Assembly: GCA_963782595.1 (NCBI GenBank)
Contig: CAWAKJ010000005.1
Span: forward strand, 806,001-870,000
Source of the DNA: JAMQPK01 sp963782595
GTDB lineage: Bacteria > Acidobacteriota > Vicinamibacteria > Vicinamibacterales > JAMQPK01
DNA length: 64,000 bases
Direction: 5' to 3'
Below, piece by piece: positions 26,108 to 33,935 of this stretch. Below the pieces are notes generated by a model, which worked only from the letters and a program-made list of their open reading frames with translations, searched no databases and was not told where the DNA came from. Positions within the stretch are counted from its first letter, which is position 1; the number at the start of each line of letters is the position of its first letter. The position numbers and the translations under genes are program-made.

Positions 26108-27150
26108 AGCGGGAACTGCTCCAGGAAGCGCAAGTCGTTCTCGTAGAACAAACGGATATCGTCGACGCCGTATTTCAGAATTGCGATGCGCTCGATGCCC
26201 ATGCCGAACGCGAACCCGGTATAGCGCTCGGAGTCGTAGCCGACCGATTCGAACACGGCCGGATGCACCATGCCGCTGCCCCCGATTTCGAGCCAGCCCG
26301 TGCGTTTGCAGATCGGGCATCCACCGCCATGACAGAACACGCAGCCGATGAACACTTCGGCGCTCGGCTCCGTGTACGGAAAGAAACTCGGCCGAATCTG
26401 GACGTTCGTGTCGGGCTCGAACAGCTCGCGCGCAAACGCGCTGAGCGTCCCCTTGAGGTCGGCCATGGTGATGCGCTCGCCCACGACCAGCCCCTCGACC
26501 TGCTGAAACATCGGCGTGTGCGTCAGATCGAGATCGTCGCGGCGATACACCTTGCCGGGCACGATAATCCGCACCGGCGGCTCGTGCGTCTCCATGTAGC
26601 GAATCTGCATCGGAGACGTGTGCGTGCGCAGCAGTGTCGCCGGACGGCCTTGTCCCTGCATTTCGCCCGACAGGTAGAGCGTGTCCTGCATATCGCGCGC
26701 AGGATGCTCGGCCGGCATGTTGAGCGCTTCGAAGTTGTGATAGTCGTCTTCGACTTCGGGTCCCTCGAGCACCTGGTAACCGAGACGGGTGAAGATGGCC
26801 TCGATTTGTTCGCGGACGATCGTCAAGGGATGACGGTGGCCGAGCGTCTGTGTACGGCCGGGCAGGGAGATGTCGACGGCGCCGACCGGCGCTTTGGTGG
26901 CGTCGAGCGCCGTCTTGCGCTCGGTGAGCTGCTGTTCGATTTCCTGCTTCAGTTCGTTGGCCTGCCGGCCCAGGGCGGGCTTCAGCTCGGGGGGAGCCGT
27001 GGCCACAGACTTCATCAGCGCCGTCACGGCGCCGCTCTTTCGTCCGACGTACTTGTCGCGGAGAATCTGAAGATCCGACTCCGACGACACGCGGCCGAGC
27101 TCCTGCTGGAACTCGGCGCGCAGTCGGGCAATGTCGGCGTCGGTCGTCAC
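26104..27150 (-). CDS. pheS: Phenylalanine--tRNA ligase alpha subunit
   Basis: The 348-residue product has an N-terminal coiled coil (residues about 1-90) and a class II catalytic core with motif 2 (DLTHTPMFQQVEGLVVGERI), FRPSYFP-like IRPSFFPYTEPSAEVF, a Cys cluster CVFCHGGGCPICKRTGW that may hold zinc, and motif 3 GFAFGMGIERIAILKYG. It attaches phenylalanine to tRNA-Phe as an alpha2-beta2 enzyme. The start is one base after the rplT stop, and the gene is part of the rpmI-rplT-pheS-pheT operon. Confidence 0.96.
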   Translation of the reverse strand: MTTDADIARLRAEFQQELGRVSSESDLQILRDKYVGRKSGAVTALMKSVATAPPELKPALGRQANELKQEIEQQLTERKTALDATKAPVGAVDISLPGRTQTLGHRHPLTIVREQIEAIFTRLGYQVLEGPEVEDDYHNFEALNMPAEHPARDMQDTLYLSGEMQGQGRPATLLRTHTSPMQIRYMETHEPPVRIIVPGKVYRRDDLDLTHTPMFQQVEGLVVGERITMADLKGTLSAFARELFEPDTNVQIRPSFFPYTEPSAEVFIGCVFCHGGGCPICKRTGWLEIGGSGMVHPAVFESVGYDSERYTGFAFGMGIERIAILKYGVDDIRLFYENDLRFLEQFPL

Positions 27151-27151
27151 A

Positions 27152-27586
27152 CTAGGCGCGGGCTTCGCGGACCTTCACAGTCTTCGGCGGCCGCGGGGCC
27201 TTTTCGGCGCGCACTGGCCGGGGCGTTGGCAGGGGTTTGGCCGCTTTGGCCTGCGCGGCAAATGTGGCGAACGAGGCAGGCTCGTTGACGGCGAGGTCCG
27301 CCAGCATCTTGCGATCGAGCGTCACGCCGGCCGCCTTCAAGCCGCCCATGAGCTGGCCGTACGTCAGGCCGTGCTGGCGCGCCGCGGCATTGATGCGCAC
27401 GATCCACAACGTTCTGAAATCGCGCTTCTTGCGGCGGCGGCCGACGAACGCGTACTTCAGCGCCGTGTCGACCGACTCTTTCGCCGCGCGATACAACTTG
27501 CTCTTGTTCGCGTAATACCCTTTCGCACGTGCGAGCAGCTTTTTGCGCTTCGCCCGGCGGACGGTTCCTCTTTTCACCCTCGGCAT
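27152..27586 (-). CDS. rplT: Ribosomal protein L20
   Basis: The 144-residue protein has the L20 signature: PRVKRGTVRRAKRKKLLARAKGYY, then SLYRAAKES-like and KRDFRTLWIVRINAAARQHGL. L20 is needed for early 50S assembly and in many bacteria represses its own operon. The protein is about 25 residues longer than usual; the extra C-terminus is Lys/Pro/Ala-rich (AAKPLPTPRPVRAEKAPRPPK), probably disordered and RNA-binding. Confidence 0.96.
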   Translation of the reverse strand: MPRVKRGTVRRAKRKKLLARAKGYYANKSKLYRAAKESVDTALKYAFVGRRRKKRDFRTLWIVRINAAARQHGLTYGQLMGGLKAAGVTLDRKMLADLAVNEPASFATFAAQAKAAKPLPTPRPVRAEKAPRPPKTVKVREARA

Positions 27587-27604
27587 ACTTTCGCTCCCTC
27601 GAAT

Positions 27605-27680
27605 TCAGCTGGTAGCTTGTAGCCTGTGGCTGGTAGCAAGCTGGTAGCTACGAGCTACCGCCTACCAGCTATCAGCTATC
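27605..27680. repeat. GGTAGCTTGTAGC word repeat between rpmI and rplT
   Basis: AGCTGGTAGCTTGTAGCC words are followed by GCTACCGCCTACCAGCTATC. This inverted word repeat sits inside a ribosomal-protein operon, where a hairpin might modulate read-through or an L20 leader. It touches the rpmI stop. Confidence 0.65.
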
Positions 27681-27877
27681 TATTTATACGGCAGCATCCT
27701 CGCGAGCTTTGACGCGTCGGCCGGGTTCACCACCGTCGTGCCGCGCATCCGGCGCTTCCGCTTGGCCGACTTGCTCGTCAAAATGTGCTGCTTGAAGGCC
27801 TTGCTTCGCAGGAACTTGCCCCCGGCGGTCTTCTTGAACCGCTTGGCAGCGCCTCTGTGTGTTTTCAGTTTGGGCAT
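27680..27877 (-). CDS. rpmI: Ribosomal protein L35
   Basis: The 65-residue protein is a standard L35: MPKLKTHRGAAKRFKKTAGGKFLRSKAFKQHILTSKS. It is a small basic component of the 50S subunit. The gene lies four bases after infC and upstream of rplT in the conserved infC-rpmI-rplT order. Confidence 0.97.
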   Translation of the reverse strand: MPKLKTHRGAAKRFKKTAGGKFLRSKAFKQHILTSKSAKRKRRMRGTTVVNPADASKLARMLPYK

Positions 27878-27881
27878 TTAG

Positions 27882-28472
27882 TCATTCCTCGTTCTTCGCC
27901 GCCGCTGTCTGGCGCGCCGGCGCGCGTCCGCCGGTCGTCGGCTTCTTCGCCAGGATCGTGTGCATCTGATTGCCTTCCTGACGCGGCGTCGTCTCGGCGA
28001 TGGCCACATCGGCCAGCTCGTCGCACAGGCGCTCGAGAATGCGCCGCCCGATTTCGGGGTGCGCCATCTCGCGGCCACGGAAGAAAATTGTGGCCTTCAC
28101 CTTGTCGCCCTCAGCGAGGAAGCGCTCGATGTGCTTCTTCTTGAACTGATAGTCGTGTTCGTCGACCTTGGGCCGAAACTTGATTTCCTTGACGTCGATG
28201 ACCTTCTGGTGCTTTTTCGCCTCGCGCGCCCGCTTCTGTTCCTGGTACTGATACTTGCCGAAATCCATGATCCGGCAGACAGGTGGAACGGCGGTGGGAG
28301 AGATCTCCACCAGGTCCAGTCCTTTCTGCTTCGCGATGACGAGGGCCTGCGGCGGCGGCATGATGCCGAGCTGCTTGCCGTCATCGTCGATGACCCGAAT
28401 TTCCCTTACGCGGATGCGTTCGTTAACCCGAACACGGTCGTCACGCCGCGGTCCTGATCGATCGAAAGCTAT
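27882..28472 (-). CDS. infC: Translation initiation factor IF-3 with probable AUA start
   Basis: Conserved IF-3 sequence extends upstream of the first ATG (28361) through VNERIRVREIRVIDDDGKQLGI back to IAFDRSGPRRDDRVR. There is no ATG, GTG or TTG at a proper distance. The codon ATA at 28472 follows AGGAGG after four bases and overlaps the thrS stop TAG (ATAG). Rare start codons (AUU, AUC, AUA) are the known basis of IF-3 autoregulation, so the 196-residue form starting at ATA is preferred. The N-domain, linker helix (KKHIERFL) and C-domain (VKATIFFRGREMAHPEIGRRIL) are all normal. The C-terminus has a Lys/Ala tail. Confidence 0.9.
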   Translation of the reverse strand: MAFDRSGPRRDDRVRVNERIRVREIRVIDDDGKQLGIMPPPQALVIAKQKGLDLVEISPTAVPPVCRIMDFGKYQYQEQKRAREAKKHQKVIDVKEIKFRPKVDEHDYQFKKKHIERFLAEGDKVKATIFFRGREMAHPEIGRRILERLCDELADVAIAETTPRQEGNQMHTILAKKPTTGGRAPARQTAAAKNEE

Positions 28473-30427
28473 AAAACCTCCTGATGACGCAACGACGGTT
28501 GCGCCTTGCCTTTCTCGTGAACTTCCTTGTGCGCCGCGGCGATGAACGCCTCGAGCGGCTGCGATCCGAGATCACCCCCCGAGCGGCTCCGCACGGCGAT
28601 TGCGCCTTCAGCGACTTCGCGATCGCCCACGACTAGCATGTAGGGGATCTTCTGAAGCTGCGCCTCACGGATCTTATATCCAATCTTCTCCTGGCGCTCG
28701 TCGACCTGCACCCGGAATCCTGCCTCCACGAGCCGCTGCCGGACGCCCGCCGCGTACGTTACATGCCGGTCGGCAATCGGCAGCACGATGGCCTGCACGG
28801 GTGCGAGCCACAGCGGGAACGCACCTGCGTAGTGCTCGATGAGAATGGCGATGAACCGCTCAAAGCTGCCGAAAATCGCTCGATGGATAACGACCGGCCG
28901 ATGTTCGGTGTTGTCGGCGCCGGTGTACTTCAAATCGAAGTTCTCGGGCTGCATGTAGTCGAGCTGGATCGTGGCGCACTGCCATTTCCGGCCGATCGCG
29001 TCGGTGACGTCGAAATCGATTTTCGGGCCGTAAAAGGCGCCATCTTTCTCATTGATCGTGTAGCTCATGCCGGCACGCTCGAGCGCAGCTTTCAGCTGGG
29101 CCTCGGCGTGGCGCCACGTGGCCTCTTCGCCCATGTGATCGTCGGGCATCGTCGACAGCTTGGCGGCGAACGGCAGGCCAAAATCGTCGTACACCCGCTG
29201 CACGAGGCGGATGAGCCGTTCCACCTCTTCGCCAATCTGCTCCGGCGTCACAAAACAGTGCGCGTCGTCCTGCGAGAACTGGCGCACGCGCGTCAGACCG
29301 GACAGGACGCCCGAGGCTTCGTTGCGGTGCAGCGGCGTCTGCTCGTGGAAGCGCAGCGGGAGATCGCGATAACTGTGCACCTGGCTTGCGTATGTCAGGA
29401 AATGGCCCGGGCAGTTCATCGGCTTGACACTCATCGTCTCGCCTTCCGATTCGATGAGGAACATGTTCACCTGGTAGTGCTTCCAATGGCCCGAGCGTTC
29501 CCACAGGGCCTTGTTGTACACGAGCGGCGTCTTCACCTCGACGTAGCCGGCAGGGAACAGGATCTCGCGCATGTAATTCGCGAGCAGGTTGTACAGCGTC
29601 GTGCCTTTGTCGAGCCAGAACGCCGCGCCGGGTGCCCACTGATGGAACGTGAACAGCCCCAGCTCGCGCCCGAGCTTGCGATGATCGCGCTTCTTCGCTT
29701 CCTCAATCTGCGTGAGGTACGCCTGCAGTTCCTTGTCGCTGAAGAACGCCGTTCCGTAGATGCGCTGCATCGGCTGATTGCGCGCATCACCCTTCCAGTA
29801 CACGTTCGATGTGCTCAGCAGCTTGAAGGCTTTCAGCTTGCTGCTCGACGGCACGTGGGGCCCGACGCAGAAGTCGACGAAGAGGTCGCGGTCTCTGATC
29901 GTATAGACCGAGACGTCTTTCTGGCCCGCTGTCTTTTCCTCGATGAGCTGCACCTTCAGCGGCTCGCCTCGTTCGGTAAAGAAACGGAGCGCTTCGTCGC
30001 GCGGCCACATCTGACGCTCGTACACGTAGTCGCCAGTCGCGATCTCCTTCATGCGCTGTTCGATCGCGGCGAGGTCTTCCGGGACGAACGGCCGTTCGAC
30101 GACGAAGTCGTAGAAAAAGCCCTCGTCCGTTGGGGGACCAATCCCGCACTGTACGCGCGGAAACAGCTGCGTCACCGCGGCCGCGAGGAGGTGCGCCGTG
30201 CTATGGCGGTACACCGTCAGCGCCTCAGGGTCTTTCGACGTGAGGACTCGGACCCTGGCATCTTCCTGCAGCTGATAGGTGAGATCCACGACCCGGTCGT
30301 TCACCACGCCCGCATACGCGGCTTGCGCCAGGCGCGGGGATATCGACGCGGCGATGTCGCCGACCGTGGTAGCTCGCGGCACAGACTTCGTGGAGCTGTC
30401 TGGAAGGGTGACTGTGATTTGGGACAT
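28469..30427 (-). CDS. thrS: Threonine--tRNA ligase
   Basis: The 652-residue product has an N-terminal TGS domain (about 1-62), an editing domain with HSTAHLLAAAV, and a class II core with the zinc-ligand stretch MNCPGH, motif 2 region RFHEQTPLHRNEASGVLSGLTRVRQFSQDD and motif 3 HRAIFGSFERFIAILIEH. A C-terminal anticodon-binding domain (APVQAIVLPIADRHVTYA) follows. It charges tRNA-Thr and clears mischarged Ser. Its 3' end contains the infC ribosome site, so the two genes are coupled. Confidence 0.97.
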   Translation of the reverse strand: MSQITVTLPDSSTKSVPRATTVGDIAASISPRLAQAAYAGVVNDRVVDLTYQLQEDARVRVLTSKDPEALTVYRHSTAHLLAAAVTQLFPRVQCGIGPPTDEGFFYDFVVERPFVPEDLAAIEQRMKEIATGDYVYERQMWPRDEALRFFTERGEPLKVQLIEEKTAGQKDVSVYTIRDRDLFVDFCVGPHVPSSSKLKAFKLLSTSNVYWKGDARNQPMQRIYGTAFFSDKELQAYLTQIEEAKKRDHRKLGRELGLFTFHQWAPGAAFWLDKGTTLYNLLANYMREILFPAGYVEVKTPLVYNKALWERSGHWKHYQVNMFLIESEGETMSVKPMNCPGHFLTYASQVHSYRDLPLRFHEQTPLHRNEASGVLSGLTRVRQFSQDDAHCFVTPEQIGEEVERLIRLVQRVYDDFGLPFAAKLSTMPDDHMGEEATWRHAEAQLKAALERAGMSYTINEKDGAFYGPKIDFDVTDAIGRKWQCATIQLDYMQPENFDLKYTGADNTEHRPVVIHRAIFGSFERFIAILIEHYAGAFPLWLAPVQAIVLPIADRHVTYAAGVRQRLVEAGFRVQVDERQEKIGYKIREAQLQKIPYMLVVGDREVAEGAIAVRSRSGGDLGSQPLEAFIAAAHKEVHEKGKAQPSLRHQEVL

Positions 30428-30446
30428 TCAGAAAATACTGGCGTGT

Positions 30447-30578
30447 CCTTCGACTCGCTTCGCTCACTCCCTTCGACGCTGCTCAGGGAGCCCCGAGCCC
30501 GTATCGAGGGGCTCAGGACATTCGACTCCGCCGCTTCATGTGGCTTGCCATGAGCGAAGCCGCGAAGCGGCTGAGTCG
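30447..30578. repeat. Complex inverted repeat upstream of thrS
   Basis: CCTTCGACTCGCTTCGCTCA and CTCAGGGAGCCCCGAG..TCGAGGGGCTCAGG form hairpins, with CGAAGCGGCTGAGTCGAA near the tRNA end. This is a repeat of the CTTCGACTCGCT type found between genes in many environmental genomes. It separates tRNA-Val from thrS, and no gene is seen in it. Confidence 0.55.
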
Positions 30579-30580
30579 AA

Positions 30581-30656
30581 TGGTAGGCGCGGGTGGAATC
30601 GAACCACTGACCTCCTGCGTGTCAAGCAGGCGCTCTAACCGCTGAGCTACGCGCCT
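30581..30656 (-). tRNA. tRNA-Val (anticodon GAC)
   Basis: The 76-base cloverleaf has acceptor arms AGGCGCG/CGCGCCT, a D-arm AGCTCAGCGGTTAGAGC-like region, an anticodon stem CCTGC/GCAGG with loop TTGACAC (anticodon GAC, valine), a T-loop TTCGATT and an encoded ACCA end. It lies on the minus strand between the HU gene and thrS. Confidence 0.95.
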
Positions 30657-30734
30657 ATATATCCCTACATAGGCAACAACAGAACGGAAAATTATAACAG
30701 ATTCACCCGCCTACGCCTTCGGCTGGCGGCAGGC

Positions 30735-31007
30735 CTAGCGGACCGCGCTTTTGAGGGCTTTCCCCGCGGTAAAGCGGACGACGCGACGCTTGGGGATCTT
30801 GATCGCATCACCCGTCCGCGGGTTCTTCGCCAGACGGGCCCGCCGCTGCGTCGTTTTGAAGGTACCGAATCCGACAAAGGTGATCGCATCGCCCTTTTTG
30901 AGCGCGCGCGTGATGCTCTGGAGCATCGCGTCGACAGTCGCCGCGGCGCTCGTCTTGGTCGCACCAGTCTCCTGCGCGATTCTCGCGATCAGCTCCTGCT
31001 TGGTCAC
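30735..31007 (-). CDS. HU-family DNA-binding protein
   Basis: The 90-residue product starts with GTG (TKQELIARIAQETGATKTSAAATVDAML) and has the HU/IHF arm GFGTFKTTQRRARLAKNPRTGDAIKIPKRRVVRFTAGKALK. HU is a histone-like dimer that bends and compacts DNA. The length is exactly that of HU. It begins one base after the S41 protein stop, so it may be cotranscribed with the envC/S41 pair, an unusual partner. Confidence 0.93.
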   Translation of the reverse strand: MTKQELIARIAQETGATKTSAAATVDAMLQSITRALKKGDAITFVGFGTFKTTQRRARLAKNPRTGDAIKIPKRRVVRFTAGKALKSAVR

Positions 31008-31008
31008 C

Positions 31009-32178
31009 TTACGCCGCCTTCTTTGTGGTGAGCCGCTCGATAGCCCGCTGCAGGATTGCGTCGGGGGGCGCCGGCGCGCCGAACTCGCCGTCGGCCTGTT
31101 CGACGGCCACGTCGGGCTCGATGCCTTTGGCTTGAATCTGGGCTCCGCCAGGAGTGAGATAGCGTGTCGAGGTGATCCACAGGGCACTGCCGTCGGGCAG
31201 CTTGACGATTTCCTGCACGCCCGTTCGCCCCACCGTACGTTCGCCGACGATCTCCGCGCGTTTGTTGCCGGCGAGCGCCGCGACGAACACCTCGGCGGGA
31301 CCCGATGTGCCCGAGTCGACGAGGAGCGTGATCGGAAGCGCCACCGAACCGTCGCCCTTCTGGGTCGCAATCTTCACCTGACCGCCGGTTCGCGACTCGC
31401 GAACGCCGAGGGTGCCGGTGCCGACAAACAGCCGGGCCGCATTGAGGCCTTCCGCCAGATCGCCGGCTGCCGTGTTACGGACGTCGACAATCAATCGTGT
31501 GGCGCCGCCTTTGGTCAACGCAGCCACCTGCGACCGCAGCTGCTCGGCGGCGCGCCGCCCGAACGAGGCGACGCGTACGTAGCCGATACCGTCGCCCTGC
31601 GGGCGGCTCTTGACCTCGACTGTCGGCGGAGCCTCGCGGGTCAACTCAATCGGGTGCGGCTCTGCCGTGCTTCCACCGCGGATAACCGTCAATTTCACCT
31701 TGGAACCAGGCGCTCCCGACAGCAGGCGCTGGCCTTCGAACGCCGACATATCGCGCGTCGGGCGCGAGTCGAGCAGTCGCACGAAATCGCCCGGACGGAT
31801 GCCCGCTTTGGCGGCGGGGGAGTCGTCGCGCGTCGCGACGACTCGTAGATAGTATTGATGCGTCAGCGTGATCCCCACGTCGGCCGGGCCGGGCTGGTCG
31901 CCGCCCTCCACCTGCCGCACCTGTGGCGGTGTCAGATACGCGCTGTCGGAGTCGAGCCCTTCCGCCAGGCCGCGCATCGCGCCGCGCATCACGCTTTCCA
32001 TGTTCGGTTGCTGGACGTAGTTGCTCATGATGAGCGACACGACGTCGTGGAAGACCCGGAGCGTGGCGAATGTCTCGTCGGCCCGCGCCATCGCATGACC
32101 GAGCACGCCGCCGATGACCGTAAATGCGATGACTGGCGCCGAAATGAGCACAGTCAGGAGGCGAGTGCGTGATGTCAT
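31009..32178 (-). CDS. S41 (carboxy-terminal processing) peptidase-like protein, catalytic dyad not conserved
   Basis: The 389-residue protein has a signal anchor (about 7-28), an N-terminal helical part, a PDZ domain (about 95-170) and an S41 fold. In CtpA/Prc enzymes the nucleophile lies in a GSASASEI-type motif and the lysine in GxxTxGKG. Here the first reads LLVDSGTSGPAEVF (residues 286-298), with glycine where the serine aligns, and the second reads GERTVGRTGVQ, with Arg318 for lysine. It may be an inactive scaffold or an altered enzyme. It overlaps envC by four bases, the common envC-ctpA pairing. Confidence 0.85.
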   Translation of the reverse strand: MTSRTRLLTVLISAPVIAFTVIGGVLGHAMARADETFATLRVFHDVVSLIMSNYVQQPNMESVMRGAMRGLAEGLDSDSAYLTPPQVRQVEGGDQPGPADVGITLTHQYYLRVVATRDDSPAAKAGIRPGDFVRLLDSRPTRDMSAFEGQRLLSGAPGSKVKLTVIRGGSTAEPHPIELTREAPPTVEVKSRPQGDGIGYVRVASFGRRAAEQLRSQVAALTKGGATRLIVDVRNTAAGDLAEGLNAARLFVGTGTLGVRESRTGGQVKIATQKGDGSVALPITLLVDSGTSGPAEVFVAALAGNKRAEIVGERTVGRTGVQEIVKLPDGSALWITSTRYLTPGGAQIQAKGIEPDVAVEQADGEFGAPAPPDAILQRAIERLTTKKAA

Positions 32179-33371
32179 TGTCGTTTCCTTAACCATTCTA
32201 ACGGATCGACCGGCTTGCCGTCGACGCGCAACTCGAAGTACACGCCGGGGACTCCGACGAGCACGCGCCCGGTCGTGCCGATGGCCTGGCCGCGCTCCAC
32301 TTTGGCGCCGCGCTCCACTTCGACGGCGCCAAGCTGCCCGTACAGCGAATAGGTCTGCGAGCCGTGATCGGCAATCACCAGCGTGCCGTAACCCGTGAAC
32401 GGACCAGCAAAGACAATCGTTCCGTCGTGAACCGCACGGACCGGCGAGCCCTCCTGCGCCGTGAACTGCACGCCGCCGGTTTGGGCCGGCGCTGCAGCCA
32501 CACTCGTGCCGCGGCGCCCGAACGGCGTCAGCATGCGGCCAGTCACGGGCCATTCGAGATCGCCGCGAAACGGTCGAATCGGCAAGGGGGCGCCCTCAAT
32601 CGCGGGACGCGGAGCACCGGAATTGAGCGCGTTGAGCGTCTGCTGCAGCTTCGACTGCGCACTCTGCAGTTCGGCAGCGAGCGCCGCGGTCAGATCGCGA
32701 CGTTCGTCGATTTGCGCGATGAGCTGCGAGCGCGACCGCGCGGCCCGCTCGGCCGCTGCGCGCGCGGCCGTTGCGCCGCGCTCGAGCTTCGTCATCTCGG
32801 CCTGTCGTTTTTCGAGCGCGCCGTGCCCGGCGCGGAGCCGCTGCAGGTTCTGCTGGTGCTGCTCCGCCCGATGGCGATCGATGGCGGCCACGGCCGCAAC
32901 CATCCGATAGGTACGGCCGAACTCTCTGAGGTCGGATGCATTGAAGAGGAGCCGAACGTACCCCGCGCCGCCCAGCTTGTACAGCTCGACCATGCGCGCT
33001 TCGAGGATGGGTCCCGACGCGGCGGTCTCTTCTTCGAGCGCGCCGATCTGATTGCCGATGCCGCCGAGCTCGAGCGCCACTTTCCGCGCGTCCGCGTCGA
33101 TTTGCTTGAGCTGTTCGGTCTTGAGATCGCGCTCCACTTCGAGACGCCGCAGATCGACAAGGAGCGATCGCTGCTGGCTGGCCAGTTCGTCGGCCTCGCG
33201 TTGCAGCGCGATGAGCCGTTCGTTGGCGCGCCGCATCTGCCCTTCGACACGCGAGCGGTCGGTCCCCTGCGCGGCCATCGCGGCCGCGCACGCGAGCAGG
33301 AGCGACGCGATGGTCAATAGGCGATGGTCAACGGGAGATCGGCGATGAGTGCCAAACTGTGAATTGATCAA
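32175..33371 (-). CDS. EnvC-like murein hydrolase activator (degenerate M23)
   Basis: The 398-residue product has an export signal (LLTIASLLLACAAAMAAQG), long coiled coils (about 40-255) and a C-terminal LytM/M23 domain (about 285-395). The zinc ligands of active M23 enzymes are absent: the HxxxD site reads GGVQFTA, the HxH site reads VYFELR. This matches EnvC and NlpD, which activate amidases at the septum instead of cutting peptidoglycan. The annotated start is TTG at 33371 and is weakly supported. The codons before the signal lie in a CGATGGTCAA word repeat that also occurs upstream, so the true start may be further in. Confidence 0.88.
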   Translation of the reverse strand: MINSQFGTHRRSPVDHRLLTIASLLLACAAAMAAQGTDRSRVEGQMRRANERLIALQREADELASQQRSLLVDLRRLEVERDLKTEQLKQIDADARKVALELGGIGNQIGALEEETAASGPILEARMVELYKLGGAGYVRLLFNASDLREFGRTYRMVAAVAAIDRHRAEQHQQNLQRLRAGHGALEKRQAEMTKLERGATAARAAAERAARSRSQLIAQIDERRDLTAALAAELQSAQSKLQQTLNALNSGAPRPAIEGAPLPIRPFRGDLEWPVTGRMLTPFGRRGTSVAAAPAQTGGVQFTAQEGSPVRAVHDGTIVFAGPFTGYGTLVIADHGSQTYSLYGQLGAVEVERGAKVERGQAIGTTGRVLVGVPGVYFELRVDGKPVDPLEWLRKRQ

Positions 33372-33497
33372 AGCAGATCAGAATTTTACCACGCGCATCC
33401 TGACCACGGCCGATAGACCATGACAGACCATTGCCCATCGACCCGCCTTCGCGCACGGCGCTCCGGCGTGGCAAGCCCTCGATGTTACTCTCGTAGC

Positions 33498-33935
33498 GTG
33501 CGCATCGTCGGCATCGATCTCGGCGAGCGGCGAATCGGGTTGGCCGTCAGCGATGCGACGGCGACGCTCGCGCGGCCGTTGAAAACGATCGAACGCGAGT
33601 CGTCCGACGCCAAGGCCGTCGAACAGCTTCGAGCCGCGATCGCGGAGCTCGCGCATGAAGAAGAAGTGGGCGCGGTCGTGGTGGGACTGCCGAAGCGCCT
33701 CGACGGATCACCGAATCTGCAGACGCCGCGCGTCGAAAAAATCGTGGCGCTGCTGACCGCGCGACTCGCGATCCCCGTCGTGATGCAGGACGAGCGGTTG
33801 TCGAGCCACGAAGCAGACCAACGGCTGGCGTTCGGGGAGAAGGACTGGCGGCGTCGAAAAGCGAAGCTGGATGCCGCGGCCGCGGCGGTGATCTTGCAGG
33901 ACTATCTCGATGGCCAAAAGGGGGACAGAGAGTGA
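33498..33935 (+). CDS. ruvX: Holliday junction resolvase-like YqgF/RuvX
   Basis: The 145-residue protein opens VRIVGIDLGERRIGLAVSD with an RNase H-like acidic Asp, followed by VVGLPKRLDGSPN and QDERLSSHEAD, then the final DAAAAAVILQDYL helix. GTG 33498 is chosen because it places the IVGIDLG strand at the N-terminus as in all family members. YqgF acts in 16S rRNA processing and possibly on DNA junctions. It overlaps mltG by four bases (GTGA), a widespread pair. Confidence 0.93.
   Translation: MRIVGIDLGERRIGLAVSDATATLARPLKTIERESSDAKAVEQLRAAIAELAHEEEVGAVVVGLPKRLDGSPNLQTPRVEKIVALLTARLAIPVVMQDERLSSHEADQRLAFGEKDWRRRKAKLDAAAAAVILQDYLDGQKGDRE

Noticed and set aside
24017..26320. Longer pheT frame reaching into pheS
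   Set aside because: The added residues are Arg/His-rich and unlike PheT. The conserved LKILVSWLRDF begins at TTG 26107.
33360..33497. Possible gene or promoter cluster between envC and ruvX
   Set aside because: Only GATGGTCAA/GACCATCG words were seen. The in-frame extension of ruvX to 33420 passes through them and has no homology.
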